DNA of 11,393 nt from an uncultured Phycisphaerales bacterium (GTDB lineage Bacteria > Planctomycetota > Phycisphaerae > Phycisphaerales > UBA1924), in assembly GCA_937871415.1 (NCBI GenBank), contig CALMQD010000383.1, positions 1-11,393 of the forward strand, read 5' to 3'. The translations under genes and the position numbers were made by a program. The notes beneath the pieces were generated by a model. That model searched no databases and had not been told where the DNA came from. It worked only from the letters and a program-made list of their open reading frames with translations. This document shows positions 1-7,184 of the stretch, piece by piece. Every line of letters starts with the position of its first letter. Within the stretch, counting starts at the first letter, position 1.

Positions 1-113
1 TCAAACAGCCCATCCACTTCTTTCTCGATCAGCTCTCGCACGCGCTCTTCGCGTCCCGGAACTCCCGGCGTTTCGCACAGTCGTTTGAGCAGATCGATGT
101 TGACCTTGGCCAC
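1..113 (-). CDS. M42 family metallopeptidase (aminopeptidase/endoglucanase-like), N-terminal fragment
   Basis: Only the first 37 codons are inside the window; the gene continues past the left edge. The start is a GTG at 113-111, preceded by a strong purine-rich site AGAGGAGAG six bases upstream. The peptide begins VAKVNIDLLKRLCETPGVPG and continues REERVRELIEKEV. The pattern LL(K/E)xLCETPGVPGxExxVR is the typical opening of M42 metallopeptidases (FrvX, glutamyl aminopeptidase, deblocking aminopeptidase). These are cytoplasmic dinuclear-metal enzymes that trim peptides from the N terminus and often form large tetrahedral complexes. The metal ligands lie outside the window, so activity cannot be judged. 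The gene is divergent from the YgfZ-like gene, with about 73 bp between the two starts. Family assignment is good but rests on a short segment; a related di-zinc peptidase (M20/M28) is less likely. Confidence 0.75.
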   Translation of the reverse strand, partial: MAKVNIDLLKRLCETPGVPGREERVRELIEKEVDGLF

Positions 114-119
114 GCTTTG

Positions 120-128
120 CTCTCCTCT
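120..128 (-). promoter_or_regulatory. Shine-Dalgarno site of the M42 peptidase
   Basis: Read on the minus strand this is AGAGGAGAG, six bases before the GTG at 113-111. It is a near-ideal anti-16S match and fixes the start of this partial gene, which is otherwise too short to call. Confidence 0.7.
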
Positions 129-186
129 TGGGTGGTTTCACCCCAACAACTCATCATAGCCGTCGGGGCGGTTGTTCGGGGTTACG

Positions 187-1524
187 ATGACGCCGATGGC
201 GACCGTCTCGCCCATCTCGGACCTGCACACTCGCGCCGGCGCGGCGGTGACGCACTATGGCGCGCTCGATGCGCTCGGCACGGGTGTGCGAGTGGTCGAG
301 GCGATCCACCCGGTGGAGATCGAGTACGCCGCGCTCCGCACCCGCGCGGTGCTGCTCGACCGTCCCGACCGCGCGGTGGTCCGCGTCAGCGGGGCCGACA
401 CGATCGAGTTCCTGAACCGGATGCTAACGCAGGAACTTGCGCCCCGGCAGCCCGGCGGCGGGGAGGGGCTCCCGCTCTGGGGCTCGTGCAGGAGTTTCTG
501 GCTCAGCCGCAAGGGGCGCATCGACGCCGACCTGCGTGTCTCCCGGCTCGGCCCGCACGATGACCGGAAGGAGCTCGTTGGGTTGGAACTCGACGTTCAC
601 ACGGTGCAACGCTTGTTACAAGGCCGGGGCGAGAAAGGCGAGACCGGCCTGCCGGGATACGTCTTTGCCGAAGAGATCAAGTTCGCGGACTGCACGCAAA
701 GCCTGCACCGTCTGAGCCTCATCGGTCCCGCGGCGATCGCCATCCTGAACGGCCTCTCCAGGCCTGTCGCCGGCCCGCTCCTGGCCGACCTGGCGCCGGG
801 GCGGTGCTGCGAGGTGGACGTGATCGGCATCGACGGCGCGCCGCGGCGCGTGTGGATCGATCGCACCGACGACGCGGGCGAGATCGGCCTCGAAATGACC
901 GTCGGGCTCGCCGACGTGCAGGCGGTCTACGAAGCCCTCTCATCGCTCGGCCCCGGCGCCGGAGCCGACGCGGGCGTCGCGGCATCCGACGAGACGCGCG
1001 CGCTCCGTGCCGGCTGGCACGCGTACAACATCGCGCGGATCGAAACCGGCACAGCGCTGTTCAACCTGGACTTCGGGCCCGACACACTCCCGCACGAGAC
1101 CGGACGCGACACACTCCTGAGCCGGGTGTCGTTCAAGAAGGGGTGCTACCTGGGCCAGGAGGTCGTGGCGCGGATGGAGTCGCTCGGCCACCCCAAGCAG
1201 CGCCTCGTCGGGCTGCGCCCGAGAGCCGGCGACGGCCAACCTGCGGCGGTCAGCCCGTTCCTCGCCGACCTCGCGGAGATCCAAACCGGCTGCGAAGTGC
1301 TGAGCATGGTTGAGCAATCCGCGGCCGCGGGCCAGGCTTCTCCCGGGCCGGTCGTCGGCGCCGTCACGAGCGCCGCGATGAGCCCGATGCTGTCGGGCGC
1401 AACGGTGGCGATCGCGATGGTCAAGTGGGCTCACGCGCAGAATGGCCGGCGCGTCGAAGTGCAGGTCGGGGGCGCGCGTGTCCCCGCCGAGGTCTCCGAG
1501 TCGCTCGTCTTCTGGAAGCGTTGA
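187..1524 (+). CDS. ygfZ: YgfZ/GcvT-family folate-binding protein (Fe-S cluster maintenance)
   Basis: The 445-residue protein carries the YgfZ signature KGCYLGQE (Cys320), which is the hallmark of tetrahydrofolate-binding YgfZ/IBA57 proteins. These are cytoplasmic and support assembly or repair of certain Fe-S enzymes such as MiaB. The N-terminal part has the GcvT-like run VSGADTIEFLNRMLTQEL. The C-terminal part has GAVTSAAMSPMLSG, matching the final beta-barrel of the GcvT fold. It is over 100 residues longer than E. coli YgfZ (about 326). The extra length sits in Ala/Gly/Pro-rich stretches, around residues 255-270 and between the signature and the barrel. I chose ATG 187, which has GGGG five bases upstream. 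TTG 172 (450 aa) and ATG 196 are alternatives. The stop lies 6 bp from the stop of the convergent DUF4340 gene. An aminomethyltransferase (GcvT proper) is less likely because the Cys signature is present. Confidence 0.85.
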   Translation: MTPMATVSPISDLHTRAGAAVTHYGALDALGTGVRVVEAIHPVEIEYAALRTRAVLLDRPDRAVVRVSGADTIEFLNRMLTQELAPRQPGGGEGLPLWGSCRSFWLSRKGRIDADLRVSRLGPHDDRKELVGLELDVHTVQRLLQGRGEKGETGLPGYVFAEEIKFADCTQSLHRLSLIGPAAIAILNGLSRPVAGPLLADLAPGRCCEVDVIGIDGAPRRVWIDRTDDAGEIGLEMTVGLADVQAVYEALSSLGPGAGADAGVAASDETRALRAGWHAYNIARIETGTALFNLDFGPDTLPHETGRDTLLSRVSFKKGCYLGQEVVARMESLGHPKQRLVGLRPRAGDGQPAAVSPFLADLAEIQTGCEVLSMVEQSAAAGQASPGPVVGAVTSAAMSPMLSGATVAIAMVKWAHAQNGRRVEVQVGGARVPAEVSESLVFWKR

Positions 1525-1530
1525 ACTTCG

Positions 1531-3189
1531 CTACTTGACCATCTCCGGGCTGTTCGATGGCGCGGTTTCGACGGGCAACCCCACCGGCACGCCCGCGGCC
1601 CGGGCCTTGGCCCGCAGGTCCACGATCAGGCCGGGAACCTTGTCCTGCGCGTACGTGCGATAAACCGGCCCGGTCCTGAACGTCACCAGCCCAGGGCCCG
1701 TCTCGCCGACGTCAATCGATTCCAGCTCCATCGAGCCCAGCGACAGCAGGGAAATGCGCCCGAACTGAACGAACCGCGGGGGAGGCGTAACCGCGATGGA
1801 CGTCGCTCCCCCGCTGCCCGCGCCCGCGCCACCGGCAGTGGGTTTGGCGGCCGAGCCGGTGAGAAACCCCGCGAGGGACTCCACGTCTTTCTGTCCGGCG
1901 TCGATCAGCACGCCCTCGCTGCCGTCGGCGTTGAGCCGCGACCAGCGATCGGCGCTCCGGCGGTACACGCTCTGCTCGTTCGTCCCTCCGACGCTCGCGC
2001 CGTCGGAAGTGCGCAGTTCGAGCACGATCGTGCCCAGGTCCGAGGCGCTGGCGGCGCTGGGGTGGGGCCAGACATAGTGCCCGGGGTCGAACGGAAGCGT
2101 CGCCAGGGGCTTGGCATCGATCGTCACGACGCGGTCGTTGTCGATCTGGGCGTACAGCTTGTCGGCGCTTGCGCCACCCGGTGAACCGCTCATCCCCGCC
2201 GGGCCGCCGACCGCCAGGGTGTTGGCGACCGTGTCCACGTTGTTCCCGGTGTCCGATGAGGTGCGGCGGTCGTACTCGAGGCGGATCTTCGCGACCGGTT
2301 GATCGAGACGTGTGTCGGCGTTCGCTGCGCCGTTGTCGAGAAAATCCGCGATCGAAAGGTCGGAGAGGGTCGCGAGCAGCTGCGTCACGCTCTCGCGATT
2401 GGCCGGCGCGGCGATCGGTTCGCGCACGCTCCAGCGCCCCCCGATCCGTCCGAGTTCGAGCGCCCGCAGCCCGCCGGGCGCGGCCGACTCGAGCCGGATG
2501 CGGGAGACGTCGCTCTTGGCCAGCGCCAGCGCCGTCGGGTCGCGCCACGCGCGCGGCCCGGGCGTCTGACAAACACGGTGCAGCCAGTCATCGACGATCG
2601 CGAGCCGGCCCGTTCCGGCGGTGGACGCACCCGCTTCGGCGCTGCCGGTACGGATGACCTCGATCAGGCCCGTCCCGCCAAGCGTGCGATCCGCCAGGTT
2701 GATCTGGATCACACCCCCCTGGCCGGCGCCCGGACCCGATGCGGGATTCGAAGCCCCCGAGAGGAAGATGCGAATGACCGACGGACCGGCGGACCCACCG
2801 CCCGCGCCGCCGGTGATCGCCGCGTCCTTGGGCGGCGTGCTGAGCGACTTGGTCTCCAGCAGTTTCTGGAGGAACGCCTGCACGCGCGTGTCGAGGACGG
2901 GCCAATCGATCCCCGGCTGAGCCGTAGGCACGCGGATGGGCTGCGAGCGTTCCAGCGTGATCTTCCAGCCCCCCGTCGCCGCGTCCCGAGTGATCAACTC
3001 CCGAGTCCGGTCGGGGGCCTTGAACTCGATCTGCGTGACGTCCTGTGGCAGGAACTCGACCACACGGTCGCCGACGGCGATCGCCTCGCCGTTGGCCGAG
3101 CGCGGCGAACCGCTCTGGAGCAGGTAAATCGCGATCCCGCCCAGGATGATCGCAACGGCCAGCCAGACGAAGACAACGCGTGTGGACAT
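1531..3189 (-). CDS. DUF4340 domain-containing membrane-anchored protein
   Basis: The 552-residue protein starts MSTRVVFVWLAVAIILGG, giving one N-terminal transmembrane helix (about residues 4-25) followed by a long extracytoplasmic part. The section after the helix (VVEFLPQDVTQIEFKAPDRT, then a WKITLERSQPIRVPT-like strand pattern) has the repeated beta character of DUF4340. This family is common in Planctomycetes and often sits beside Gld-type ABC transporter genes thought to act in gliding or surface secretion. No such transporter lies in the window, so the partner is not visible. Several Gly/Ala/Ser-rich linkers (for example TAGGAGAGSGGAT) probably separate repeated domain units. I chose ATG 3189, since the frame stays open upstream to ATG 3249 but the helix starts right after Met 3189. 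No Shine-Dalgarno is evident, and a -10-like TACACT sits five bases before the ATG. The biochemical role is unknown. Confidence 0.75.
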   Translation of the reverse strand: MSTRVVFVWLAVAIILGGIAIYLLQSGSPRSANGEAIAVGDRVVEFLPQDVTQIEFKAPDRTRELITRDAATGGWKITLERSQPIRVPTAQPGIDWPVLDTRVQAFLQKLLETKSLSTPPKDAAITGGAGGGSAGPSVIRIFLSGASNPASGPGAGQGGVIQINLADRTLGGTGLIEVIRTGSAEAGASTAGTGRLAIVDDWLHRVCQTPGPRAWRDPTALALAKSDVSRIRLESAAPGGLRALELGRIGGRWSVREPIAAPANRESVTQLLATLSDLSIADFLDNGAANADTRLDQPVAKIRLEYDRRTSSDTGNNVDTVANTLAVGGPAGMSGSPGGASADKLYAQIDNDRVVTIDAKPLATLPFDPGHYVWPHPSAASASDLGTIVLELRTSDGASVGGTNEQSVYRRSADRWSRLNADGSEGVLIDAGQKDVESLAGFLTGSAAKPTAGGAGAGSGGATSIAVTPPPRFVQFGRISLLSLGSMELESIDVGETGPGLVTFRTGPVYRTYAQDKVPGLIVDLRAKARAAGVPVGLPVETAPSNSPEMVK

Positions 3190-3194
3190 GCCCG

Positions 3195-3200
3195 AGTGTA
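3195..3200 (-). promoter_or_regulatory. -10-like hexamer directly upstream of the DUF4340 start
   Basis: Read on the minus strand this is TACACT, five bases before ATG 3189. A transcript from it would begin at or next to the start codon, giving a leaderless mRNA. No good -35 is visible at 17 bp. The 145-bp divergent region 3190-3334 shows no other convincing element. Confidence 0.25.
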
Positions 3201-3334
3201 TCGGAATTCGGGCCGCATGTTGCACAGCGAGCGGTGTCTCTGTGTGCACGGATGATCAGGAGTCTCCCGCGCGGTAGGCTCGTGCGCGTTCGGCTGGCCC
3301 GCTCTTTGGTTGCCTCGGTTCGGGGATCTCACCA

Positions 3335-4132
3335 GTGCCTCGTTCACACATCTGCCCACAATGCGGCCTGGAGCTGGGGTTCATCCCCCCCACCGTCGAG
3401 CCGTACTACGGGTTGCCGCTGGTCGTCTGCCCGCGGTGCGGCAAGCAGACGGTGCGGATCGAGAGCCAGGTGCGTGCGATGGTGCGATGGTGGCGGAGGC
3501 TGGCCGGGGCCGCGTGTTACTCAGCGCTCAATGGGGGCGCCCTGGTGGTCATCCTGGGCCTCCAGGCGGGCGCGATCTATGGGGCATTTCGGGAACTGGA
3601 GTCCTACGGGATCCGGCCGGTGCGCATGCTGGAGGGGCTCACCCGCGGCGAGCATCGCGAGATCGGAACGGAAATGCAGGCCTGGTACGAGGACCGCGGT
3701 CAGCTCTGGCTGGTCGCGATGCTGTGCGTGTCGGTGCTGACCGGGGTTGCCTGGATGTCGATACTGGCCCATTGGCGACGGGTTGGATTCATCGTCGCAT
3801 GGCTCGCACTGCTCCACGCCGCGTTCGCCGCACCGATCGCCGGAACCTGGGTCTTCAACACGCTCCGGACTCCGGCGTCACTGACGGGCTACGCCACCCC
3901 GGGCGTATCGCCCTGGTTCTGGAGCCAGTGCTGGCAGTGCTGGCAACTGGCCTGGATCGGTCTGCCGCTGACCGTTCTGGGGGTTCCCATCGGGCGGGCC
4001 GTCGTCCGGATGCGGACCCGCCTGAGGCGAGCGGCCATGGGTTTCTATCGCTCACGGATTCGGCGTGCGCGGGACGGCCGGCGCATGACCACGCACCTTC
4101 GAACTTCACCCCTCTCCCGGCCCACCGCATGA
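3335..4132 (+). CDS. Zinc-ribbon multi-pass membrane protein
   Basis: The 265-residue protein is of unrecognised specific function. Its N terminus is a zinc ribbon: C7-P-Q-C10, then 21 residues, then C32-P-R-C35, each pair followed by Gly. A basic stretch (RWWRR, about residues 51-55) leads into hydrophobic segments at about 57-85, 124-146, 151-173 and 200-225, consistent with four membrane helices. The C-terminal 40 residues are very Arg-rich and probably cytoplasmic. The start is GTG 3335, chosen because the first CxxC follows immediately; only a weak GGGGA precedes it. Its TGA overlaps the ATG of the next gene as ATGA, so the two are very likely co-translated. The next protein has the same zinc-ribbon-plus-helices design, which suggests a complex or a duplicated family. 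Such ribbons may bind Zn for structure or nucleic acid; nothing here distinguishes these. Confidence 0.75.
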   Translation: MPRSHICPQCGLELGFIPPTVEPYYGLPLVVCPRCGKQTVRIESQVRAMVRWWRRLAGAACYSALNGGALVVILGLQAGAIYGAFRELESYGIRPVRMLEGLTRGEHREIGTEMQAWYEDRGQLWLVAMLCVSVLTGVAWMSILAHWRRVGFIVAWLALLHAAFAAPIAGTWVFNTLRTPASLTGYATPGVSPWFWSQCWQCWQLAWIGLPLTVLGVPIGRAVVRMRTRLRRAAMGFYRSRIRRARDGRRMTTHLRTSPLSRPTA

Positions 4133-5154
4133 CCCCGCCCGACACCACAACGAACGCCCCAGGCCCAGAGCTGGTCACGCGACCTTCCGCGCCGACACCG
4201 GTCTCGACGCCGCAGATTCCGGACACCACCCCGGTCCGGACAGCCGGCGCCGGCGGCGAGGAACGCGTCGGCACCATCCTCGCCGACCGGCTGTGCACCA
4301 AGTGCTTCTACAACCTCAGCGGCCAGCCGGTCGTGCGGGCCCGTCCTTACGACCTGCTCGTCGCGCGATGCCCGGAGTGCGGGACCGTCGCGTCCCTGCA
4401 GGAGTACCCGCACCTTTCACGCTGGTCGCGGCGAGCGATCGTCATCGTCGCGCTCGCGTGGTTCGGCTTCCTCCTGTTGAGTCTGGTTGCCTCGGCGGCT
4501 TATGTTCGTCAGAAAGTCGACACCCTGACGTCCGTCGCCGCCGAGCCCGGCGCGATGAAACTCGCCGAAGCGCACAAGGCCTGGCAGGAACAGCGGGCGG
4601 CGTTGCAGTATCCGCCGCAACCGAACTCGTACAACAACTGGTGGGCTCAGCAGGCCCCGACCATCTACTCGCAGATCGAGCCGGTGTTCTTCGATGAGCA
4701 TCCGGCGATCGCGTACTTCGATCAGGCGGGGTCATGGGGGGCGATCTGGACGCGTCGGCTGCTCGTGGAATGGGGCCTGGGGATTGTCGGGTGCGTGATC
4801 ATGGGGATGTTCTGGAGCGTCGTGCTGCCGCACGCGCGGCGCTGGCGGCGGCTGCTGGTTGTTCCGGTCATCGTCGGCATCGCCGCGGCGATGGCGTTGA
4901 TGAACAGCACGGGCACCGCCTATGCCTGGGGTGGGTGGAACTACGCGTTGTACTCGCTCCAGCCGCTGATTCGCACACCGGTCGCGTTCGTCGGCATCGC
5001 GAGTTACGCGGCGCCCATCGCGATGGGCGTGTACCTGGGCAGACCGTTCGCACGGTGGGCGGTGCGAGCGCTCGTTCCACCGCGCCTGCGTGAACCGCTG
5101 CTGTTCCTGTGGCTCAACGACGGCTTGCCGGCGCCGGCGCTCAACCGGTCGTGA
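4129..5154 (+). CDS. Zinc-ribbon multi-pass membrane protein, coupled to the previous gene
   Basis: The 341-residue protein is of unknown function. Residues 1-50 are Pro/Thr-rich and probably disordered. A zinc ribbon follows: C56-T-K-C59-FYNLSG ... C81-P-E-C84-G. The CxxC-x-YxLxG ... CPECG arrangement recurs in many planctomycete membrane proteins. Hydrophobic segments lie at about 103-125, in the WGLGIVGCVIMGMFW region, in the LLVVPVIVGIAAAMAL region and near the C terminus (GIASYAAPIAMGVYLG). Between the first and second helices is a Gln/Asn/Trp-rich soluble loop that may face the periplasm. The start is ATG 4129, which overlaps the upstream TGA (ATGA), a translational coupling arrangement. 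The same frame stays open upstream to 3310, but that part is a shadow of the preceding gene. A GC-rich hairpin 12 bp after the stop may end the transcript. Confidence 0.75.
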   Translation: MTPPDTTTNAPGPELVTRPSAPTPVSTPQIPDTTPVRTAGAGGEERVGTILADRLCTKCFYNLSGQPVVRARPYDLLVARCPECGTVASLQEYPHLSRWSRRAIVIVALAWFGFLLLSLVASAAYVRQKVDTLTSVAAEPGAMKLAEAHKAWQEQRAALQYPPQPNSYNNWWAQQAPTIYSQIEPVFFDEHPAIAYFDQAGSWGAIWTRRLLVEWGLGIVGCVIMGMFWSVVLPHARRWRRLLVVPVIVGIAAAMALMNSTGTAYAWGGWNYALYSLQPLIRTPVAFVGIASYAAPIAMGVYLGRPFARWAVRALVPPRLREPLLFLWLNDGLPAPALNRS

Positions 5155-5165
5155 GTTCCTCGAAC

Positions 5166-5195
5166 CGGCGGCGGGGAGCGAGTCTGCCGTCGCCG
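5166..5195 (+). terminator. GC-rich hairpin after the zinc-ribbon gene pair
   Basis: CGGCGGCGG (5166-5174) pairs with CCGTCGCCG (5187-5195): nine pairs including one G-U, with a 12-base loop. It begins 12 bp after the stop at 5154. No T-run follows, so it is not a classic intrinsic terminator. It may slow or end transcription, or stabilise the 3' end of the upstream mRNA. It lies 25 bp before the next start. Confidence 0.35.
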
Positions 5196-5220
5196 CTCGT
5201 GGGTGACTACAACATGGGCC

Positions 5221-6078
5221 ATGCATCACGCGGGCGGGCATAGTCCGGGCTGGTCGAGCGCCGCGCTGCCGGAGCGGGAGTGGCGCAGATCGCCCGGGTC
5301 GCGCCCGGCGCCCCTGGTCGGCATCACCGCCGACATCACCTTCCCAGACGGCAAGCCGCAGTCGCTCCGCGCGACCTGCGCGCTCACTTATGCCCGGGCC
5401 GTCGCCCGGGCCGGGGGCGCACCGGTCATCCTCCCGCCGATCGTCGAACTCATCCCCGAACAGGTCCGGCGGTGCGACGCCTTCGTTCTCACCGGCGGCG
5501 ACGACCCTCGCACCGAGCCCTTCGGAGAACCAACGCACGCGAGGGCGATGCTCGTGCACGCCGACCGGCAGGCGTACGAGACCGCCCTACTGCAGGCGCT
5601 CGGAGCGACCGCCCGAGCACGCACGCCGGTGCTCGGCGTGTGCCTGGGCATGCAGATGATGGCCCTCGTCGCCGGCGGACGGCTCAACCAGCACTTGCCC
5701 GACGACACGCCCACGGCGGCGCAGCACACCGGAGATCGGGCGCACGCGATCGTGCTCGACGAAACGGCCGAGGGCGCGGCACAAGGCGCTGCCGCACGCG
5801 GGTTCCGGCTCGTGCCGGGCGAACAGCTCGTCACCAGCCACCATCACCAGGCGGTGCGCGACCCGGGGCGCTTGCGCGTGCTGGCCCGGGCGCCCGACGG
5901 CGTGATCGAAGCGATCTACGACCCCGCTCGCCCGTTCTATCTCGGCGTGCAGTGGCACCCGGAGCGCACGAGCGCCGCCGCACTGGGCGATGAACTCTTC
6001 CGCTCCCTTGTCGCCTCCGCCCGCGCCGGCGAGGATCAGGGACACTCGCCGGGCTCTTCTCCACCACCACGCCCCTAG
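5221..6078 (+). CDS. Gamma-glutamyl-gamma-aminobutyrate hydrolase family protein (peptidase C26, PuuD-like)
   Basis: The 285-residue cytoplasmic protein has the class I glutamine amidotransferase fold. The nucleophile elbow is GVCLGMQ (Cys141) and the rest of the triad is in VQWHPE (His246, Glu248). The family-specific stretches TGGDDPRTEPFGE, DRQAYETALLQAL and TSHHHQAV match PuuD-type hydrolases. These cleave gamma-glutamyl amide bonds, for example gamma-Glu-GABA in putrescine degradation, or related gamma-glutamyl metabolites. No other Puu gene is nearby, so the substrate is open. The conserved core begins about 30 residues in (PLVGITAD). I chose ATG 5221; GTG 5203 adds six residues, and neither has a clear ribosome site. 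The last 20 residues are a Pro/Ser-rich tail. The alpha/beta hydrolase gene starts 16 bp later, so the two are probably one transcription unit. Confidence 0.85.
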   Translation: MHHAGGHSPGWSSAALPEREWRRSPGSRPAPLVGITADITFPDGKPQSLRATCALTYARAVARAGGAPVILPPIVELIPEQVRRCDAFVLTGGDDPRTEPFGEPTHARAMLVHADRQAYETALLQALGATARARTPVLGVCLGMQMMALVAGGRLNQHLPDDTPTAAQHTGDRAHAIVLDETAEGAAQGAAARGFRLVPGEQLVTSHHHQAVRDPGRLRVLARAPDGVIEAIYDPARPFYLGVQWHPERTSAAALGDELFRSLVASARAGEDQGHSPGSSPPPRP

Positions 6079-6084
6079 CCCATC

Positions 6085-6089
6085 GGAGA
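6085..6089 (+). promoter_or_regulatory. Ribosome binding site supporting a TTG start
   Basis: GGAGA lies five bases before TTG 6095. It is the only good site near the beginning of the hydrolase frame and favours TTG 6095 over the in-frame ATG 5990, which would overlap the upstream gene by 89 bases. Confidence 0.5.
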
Positions 6090-6094
6090 CCGCG

Positions 6095-7084
6095 TTGCAC
6101 CTGGAACTGCTGGGGCTGCTGGTCCTGCTTCTCGCGGGTCTCGTCGCGTTTGTCGCGGCGATGATTGCCTACACGACCTGGTCGTTGACCCATCCGCCGC
6201 GGCGCGGCTATGCCTGGGCGGTTTCCCGTAGCGCGCCCGGCGATCCGTCCGAAGTGGTCGTGCCGCCCGGAGAGGCACCTCTCGTGTTCGAAGCGTGGAC
6301 GTGCGCAGTTCGGAACGGGCGGGTTCGCCTGCCCGTATGGGACATCCCCGGGCGACGATCCGACGGCCCGGTCGCGCTCGTCCTGCACGGATGGGGCGAC
6401 AGCCGCGTCGTGATGCTCTCGCGCCTCCCCGCCCTCGTGCCGCTGTGTTCGCGCGTGGTGATGGTCGACCTTGCGGGGCATGGCGACGCCACCGGCATCT
6501 GCACGCTTGGATTCCGCGAATCGGCGGACCTGCGTGAACTGGTCGGGCAGATCAGCCCCGCGCAACCCTTGCTCCTGGTCGGCTTCTCGTTCGGGGCCGC
6601 ACTCGCGATCCAACTCGGCGCGAGCCTGAGATCTTCCGCGGCAAGCCCCGGCTCTCCGCCGATCCGGCTCGCAGGCGTCATCGCGGAAGCGCCCTATCGC
6701 TTCACCCGAACGCCGGCGAGCAACACCCTGCGGCTGCGCGGCCTGCCGAGCACTTGGAACGTGCGGGCCGCGCTCGCGATCATCGCCGGCCTGTTCGGGC
6801 AAAGGGGCGCCTCGGCGAGTGGCGGATTCGCCGATCGAGCCGAGATCGCCCGGGCGCTCTCCTGCCCGCTCCTGATTGTGCATGGCGACACGGACGCGAT
6901 CGTTCCGCTGGAGGACGGACGAACCATTGCCCAGTCGGCTGGTCAAGCGACGCTCGCGGTGATCGCCGGGGGTGAGCACCACAATCTCTGGACCGATCCG
7001 GGCTTGGCGTCATCCGTTCGCGCAGCGGTGGAGCCCTTCGTCGCCGCCCTCGGCGGCGCTTTGGGAGCGGATACACTGGGCTAG
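6095..7084 (+). CDS. Membrane-anchored alpha/beta hydrolase
   Basis: The 329-residue protein begins with a hydrophobic helix (about residues 4-26, rich in Leu/Ala/Val), so it is probably anchored in the cytoplasmic membrane or carries an uncleaved signal. The alpha/beta hydrolase core follows: oxyanion-type HGWGD (His98), nucleophile elbow GFSFG (Ser165), acid in HGDTDAIVP (Asp267) and histidine in GGEHHNLW (His295 or His296). All triad positions are therefore present. The overall layout (lid region after FTRTP, then the HGDxDxxVP turn) resembles serine aminopeptidase or BAAT-like hydrolases of the S9/S33 superfamily; the substrate is unknown. The TTG 6095 start is supported by GGAGA five bases upstream and places the start 16 bp after the amidotransferase stop. 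A 5-bp hairpin (7086-7100) lies just after the stop. Confidence 0.8.
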   Translation: MHLELLGLLVLLLAGLVAFVAAMIAYTTWSLTHPPRRGYAWAVSRSAPGDPSEVVVPPGEAPLVFEAWTCAVRNGRVRLPVWDIPGRRSDGPVALVLHGWGDSRVVMLSRLPALVPLCSRVVMVDLAGHGDATGICTLGFRESADLRELVGQISPAQPLLLVGFSFGAALAIQLGASLRSSAASPGSPPIRLAGVIAEAPYRFTRTPASNTLRLRGLPSTWNVRAALAIIAGLFGQRGASASGGFADRAEIARALSCPLLIVHGDTDAIVPLEDGRTIAQSAGQATLAVIAGGEHHNLWTDPGLASSVRAAVEPFVAALGGALGADTLG

Positions 7085-7100
7085 AACCCACGGGATGGGT

Positions 7101-7134
7101 CGGCCAGGGCGGGTTGAATCCGGCCAGGGCGGGT
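7101..7134. repeat. 14-bp perfect direct repeat upstream of topoisomerase VI A
   Basis: CGGCCAGGGCGGGT occurs at 7101-7114 and again at 7121-7134, a 20-bp period with a 6-base spacer. It lies in the 100-bp gap between the hydrolase and the topoisomerase gene, 51 bp before the start codon. The spacing of about two helical turns would place two copies on the same DNA face, as for a regulator binding as a tandem dimer. It could also be a local slippage duplication. Confidence 0.6.
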
Positions 7135-7184
7135 GGGGCTGGGCCGAGCGGGGCGCGGGACGATTGCAAGGGACTGCTGAGACT

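Noticed and set aside
3310..4128. In-frame upstream extension of the second zinc-ribbon gene
   Set aside because: The extension is Arg/Pro-rich shadow sequence of the first zinc-ribbon gene. The ATGA overlap at 4129 gives the natural start.
5831..6982. A 383-codon minus-strand frame opposite the amidotransferase and hydrolase
   Set aside because: Arg/Gly-rich translation without motifs, antisense to two genes with intact catalytic residues.
7086..7100. Hairpin ACCCA-CGGGA-TGGGT right after the hydrolase stop, as a terminator
   Set aside because: Only five pairs and no T-run, followed directly by the repeat region; too weak to call.
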